Origin: Schleiferiaceae bacterium
GTDB taxonomy: Bacteria; Bacteroidota; Bacteroidia; Flavobacteriales; Schleiferiaceae
Direction: 5' to 3'
DNA: 12,996 nucleotides
NCBI GenBank assembly: GCA_030829675.1
Contig: JAURAE010000033.1
Coordinates: forward strand, 1-12,996
Shown piece by piece: positions 12,382 through 12,996 of the stretch. The notes under the pieces are model-generated. The model saw nothing but the letters and a program-made list of their open reading frames with translations. It had not been told where the DNA came from and did no database searches. The translations under genes were made by a program, and so were the position numbers. The first letter of the stretch is position 1; each line of letters begins with the position of its first letter.

Positions 12382-12996
12382 ATGCTGGAAATTCAGCGAA
12401 TCAGAAAGGCGCCAGAAGCCATCATCGAAGGATTAAAAAAGCGCGGTATTGATGCCACAGAAACCGTGAATACGCTCATAGAATTGGACGCAAAACGTCG
12501 TTCTATTCGTCACGATTTGGAGGAAAAGCAACACCAGAGCAATGAATTAGCGAAGGAAATAGGCATTCTCTACAAAAGCGGACGCGGCGACGAGGCCAAT
12601 GCATTGAAGGCCCAGACTGCTGGGTTGAAAGAAGCCATCAAGGAACTGAACGAGCAAGTTCAGGCAGTGGCAGATAGCGAGCACGAGCTGTTGTTGACCT
12701 TGCCAAACGTTCCACACGAAAGCGTGAAAGCCGGTAAGGACGAAAAAGACAACGAAGAAGTGAGCCGTGAGGGCGAAATCCCTTCCTTGGGTGAGCATGC
12801 GCAGCCGCACTGGGAATTGGCCGAAAAGTATAACCTCATCAACTTTGAGTTGGGGGTAAAGATTACCGGGGCAGGATTCCCTGTATACGTAAATCAAGGT
12901 GCTCGCTTGCAACGCGCCATGATCAATTTCTTCTTAGACGAGAACAGCGCAGCAGGATATACAGAATACCAACCGCCACACTTCGTGAATGCCGCT
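12382..12996 (+). CDS. serS: Seryl-tRNA synthetase SerRS, N-terminal part (3' end outside window)
   Basis: 205 codons are open from the ATG to the window edge. Residues about 1-105 are the SerRS tRNA-binding arm: MLEIQRIRKAPEAIIEGLKK, then a charged heptad-rich coiled coil (about residues 30-105, e.g. LIELDAKRRSIRHDLEEKQ). After that come LPNVPHESV, and HWELAEKYNLINFE followed by GFPVYVNQGARLQRAMINFF, the start of the class II catalytic domain (motif 1 region). SerRS charges tRNA-Ser. The start is set by the typical N-terminus, where MLxIxxIR is conserved. Motifs 2 and 3 lie beyond the window. It follows the nfu gene by 11 bases with no terminator between, so it is likely read from the mrp promoter too. 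Confidence 0.96.
   Translation, partial: MLEIQRIRKAPEAIIEGLKKRGIDATETVNTLIELDAKRRSIRHDLEEKQHQSNELAKEIGILYKSGRGDEANALKAQTAGLKEAIKELNEQVQAVADSEHELLLTLPNVPHESVKAGKDEKDNEEVSREGEIPSLGEHAQPHWELAEKYNLINFELGVKITGAGFPVYVNQGARLQRAMINFFLDENSAAGYTEYQPPHFVNAA

Noticed and set aside
1..12996. Search for a new multi-gene system, CRISPR array, prophage, toxin-antitoxin or defence genes
   Set aside because: All genes on both strands fall into known core families, intergenic gaps are below about 150 bases, and no spaced direct repeats or mobile-element ends are visible.

Overview
The window is core chromosome of a member of Bacteroidetes, most likely order Flavobacteriales. The evidence is the gldE and gldD gliding/type IX secretion genes sitting downstream of mutY and ssb, the lack of Shine-Dalgarno sequences in front of nearly every gene, and TAnnTTTG-type -7 promoter boxes. 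The same lineage signal comes from a paired M16 protease module and an Mrp protein without its CPxC motif. Placement below order is not possible from this sequence. I see no mobile element, CRISPR array, prophage, rRNA or tRNA gene, and no gene-free stretch longer than about 150 bases.

Layout. (1) 1-3193, plus strand: 3' part of mutY, then ssb, gldE, gldD and a DUF2007 gene. The last three are tightly packed, with two identical 11-base overlaps. (2) 3156-4515, minus strand: a metal-binding (HMA) lipoprotein gene followed after one base by a heme A synthase gene, whose 3' end runs 38 bases into the convergent DUF2007 gene. (3) 4586-5491, plus strand: an EamA/DMT transporter, ending at a strong GC-rich hairpin shared with the next unit. 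(4) 5564-8935, minus strand: two M16 peptidase genes, one with an intact zinc site, the other lacking it but carrying the R/Y region and an extra C-terminal domain. (5) 9082-9824, plus strand: rplU and rpmA with a textbook Bacteroidetes promoter and an intrinsic terminator; L21 has a long Lys/Ala/Pro tail. (6) 9876-10949, minus strand: an NAD(P)-binding epimerase/reductase. (7) 11009-12996, plus strand: mrp, a NifU C-terminal-domain gene, and the first 205 codons of serS.

How the genes work together. Region 1 combines DNA maintenance (MutY, SSB) with envelope/motility proteins. Region 2 looks like a small respiratory-chain unit: a lipid-anchored metal carrier coupled to heme A synthesis for cytochrome oxidase. 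Region 4 is a probable exported heterodimeric protease. Region 7 pairs an Fe-S carrier ATPase with an Nfu-type scaffold.

I did not find a convincing new multi-gene system. The most useful leads are the HMA-heme A synthase coupling with its CxxxC site, the complementary decay of the two M16 subunits plus the fused domain, the Mrp with a single C-terminal cysteine, the histone-like L21 tail, and a dyad centred on the ssb promoter.
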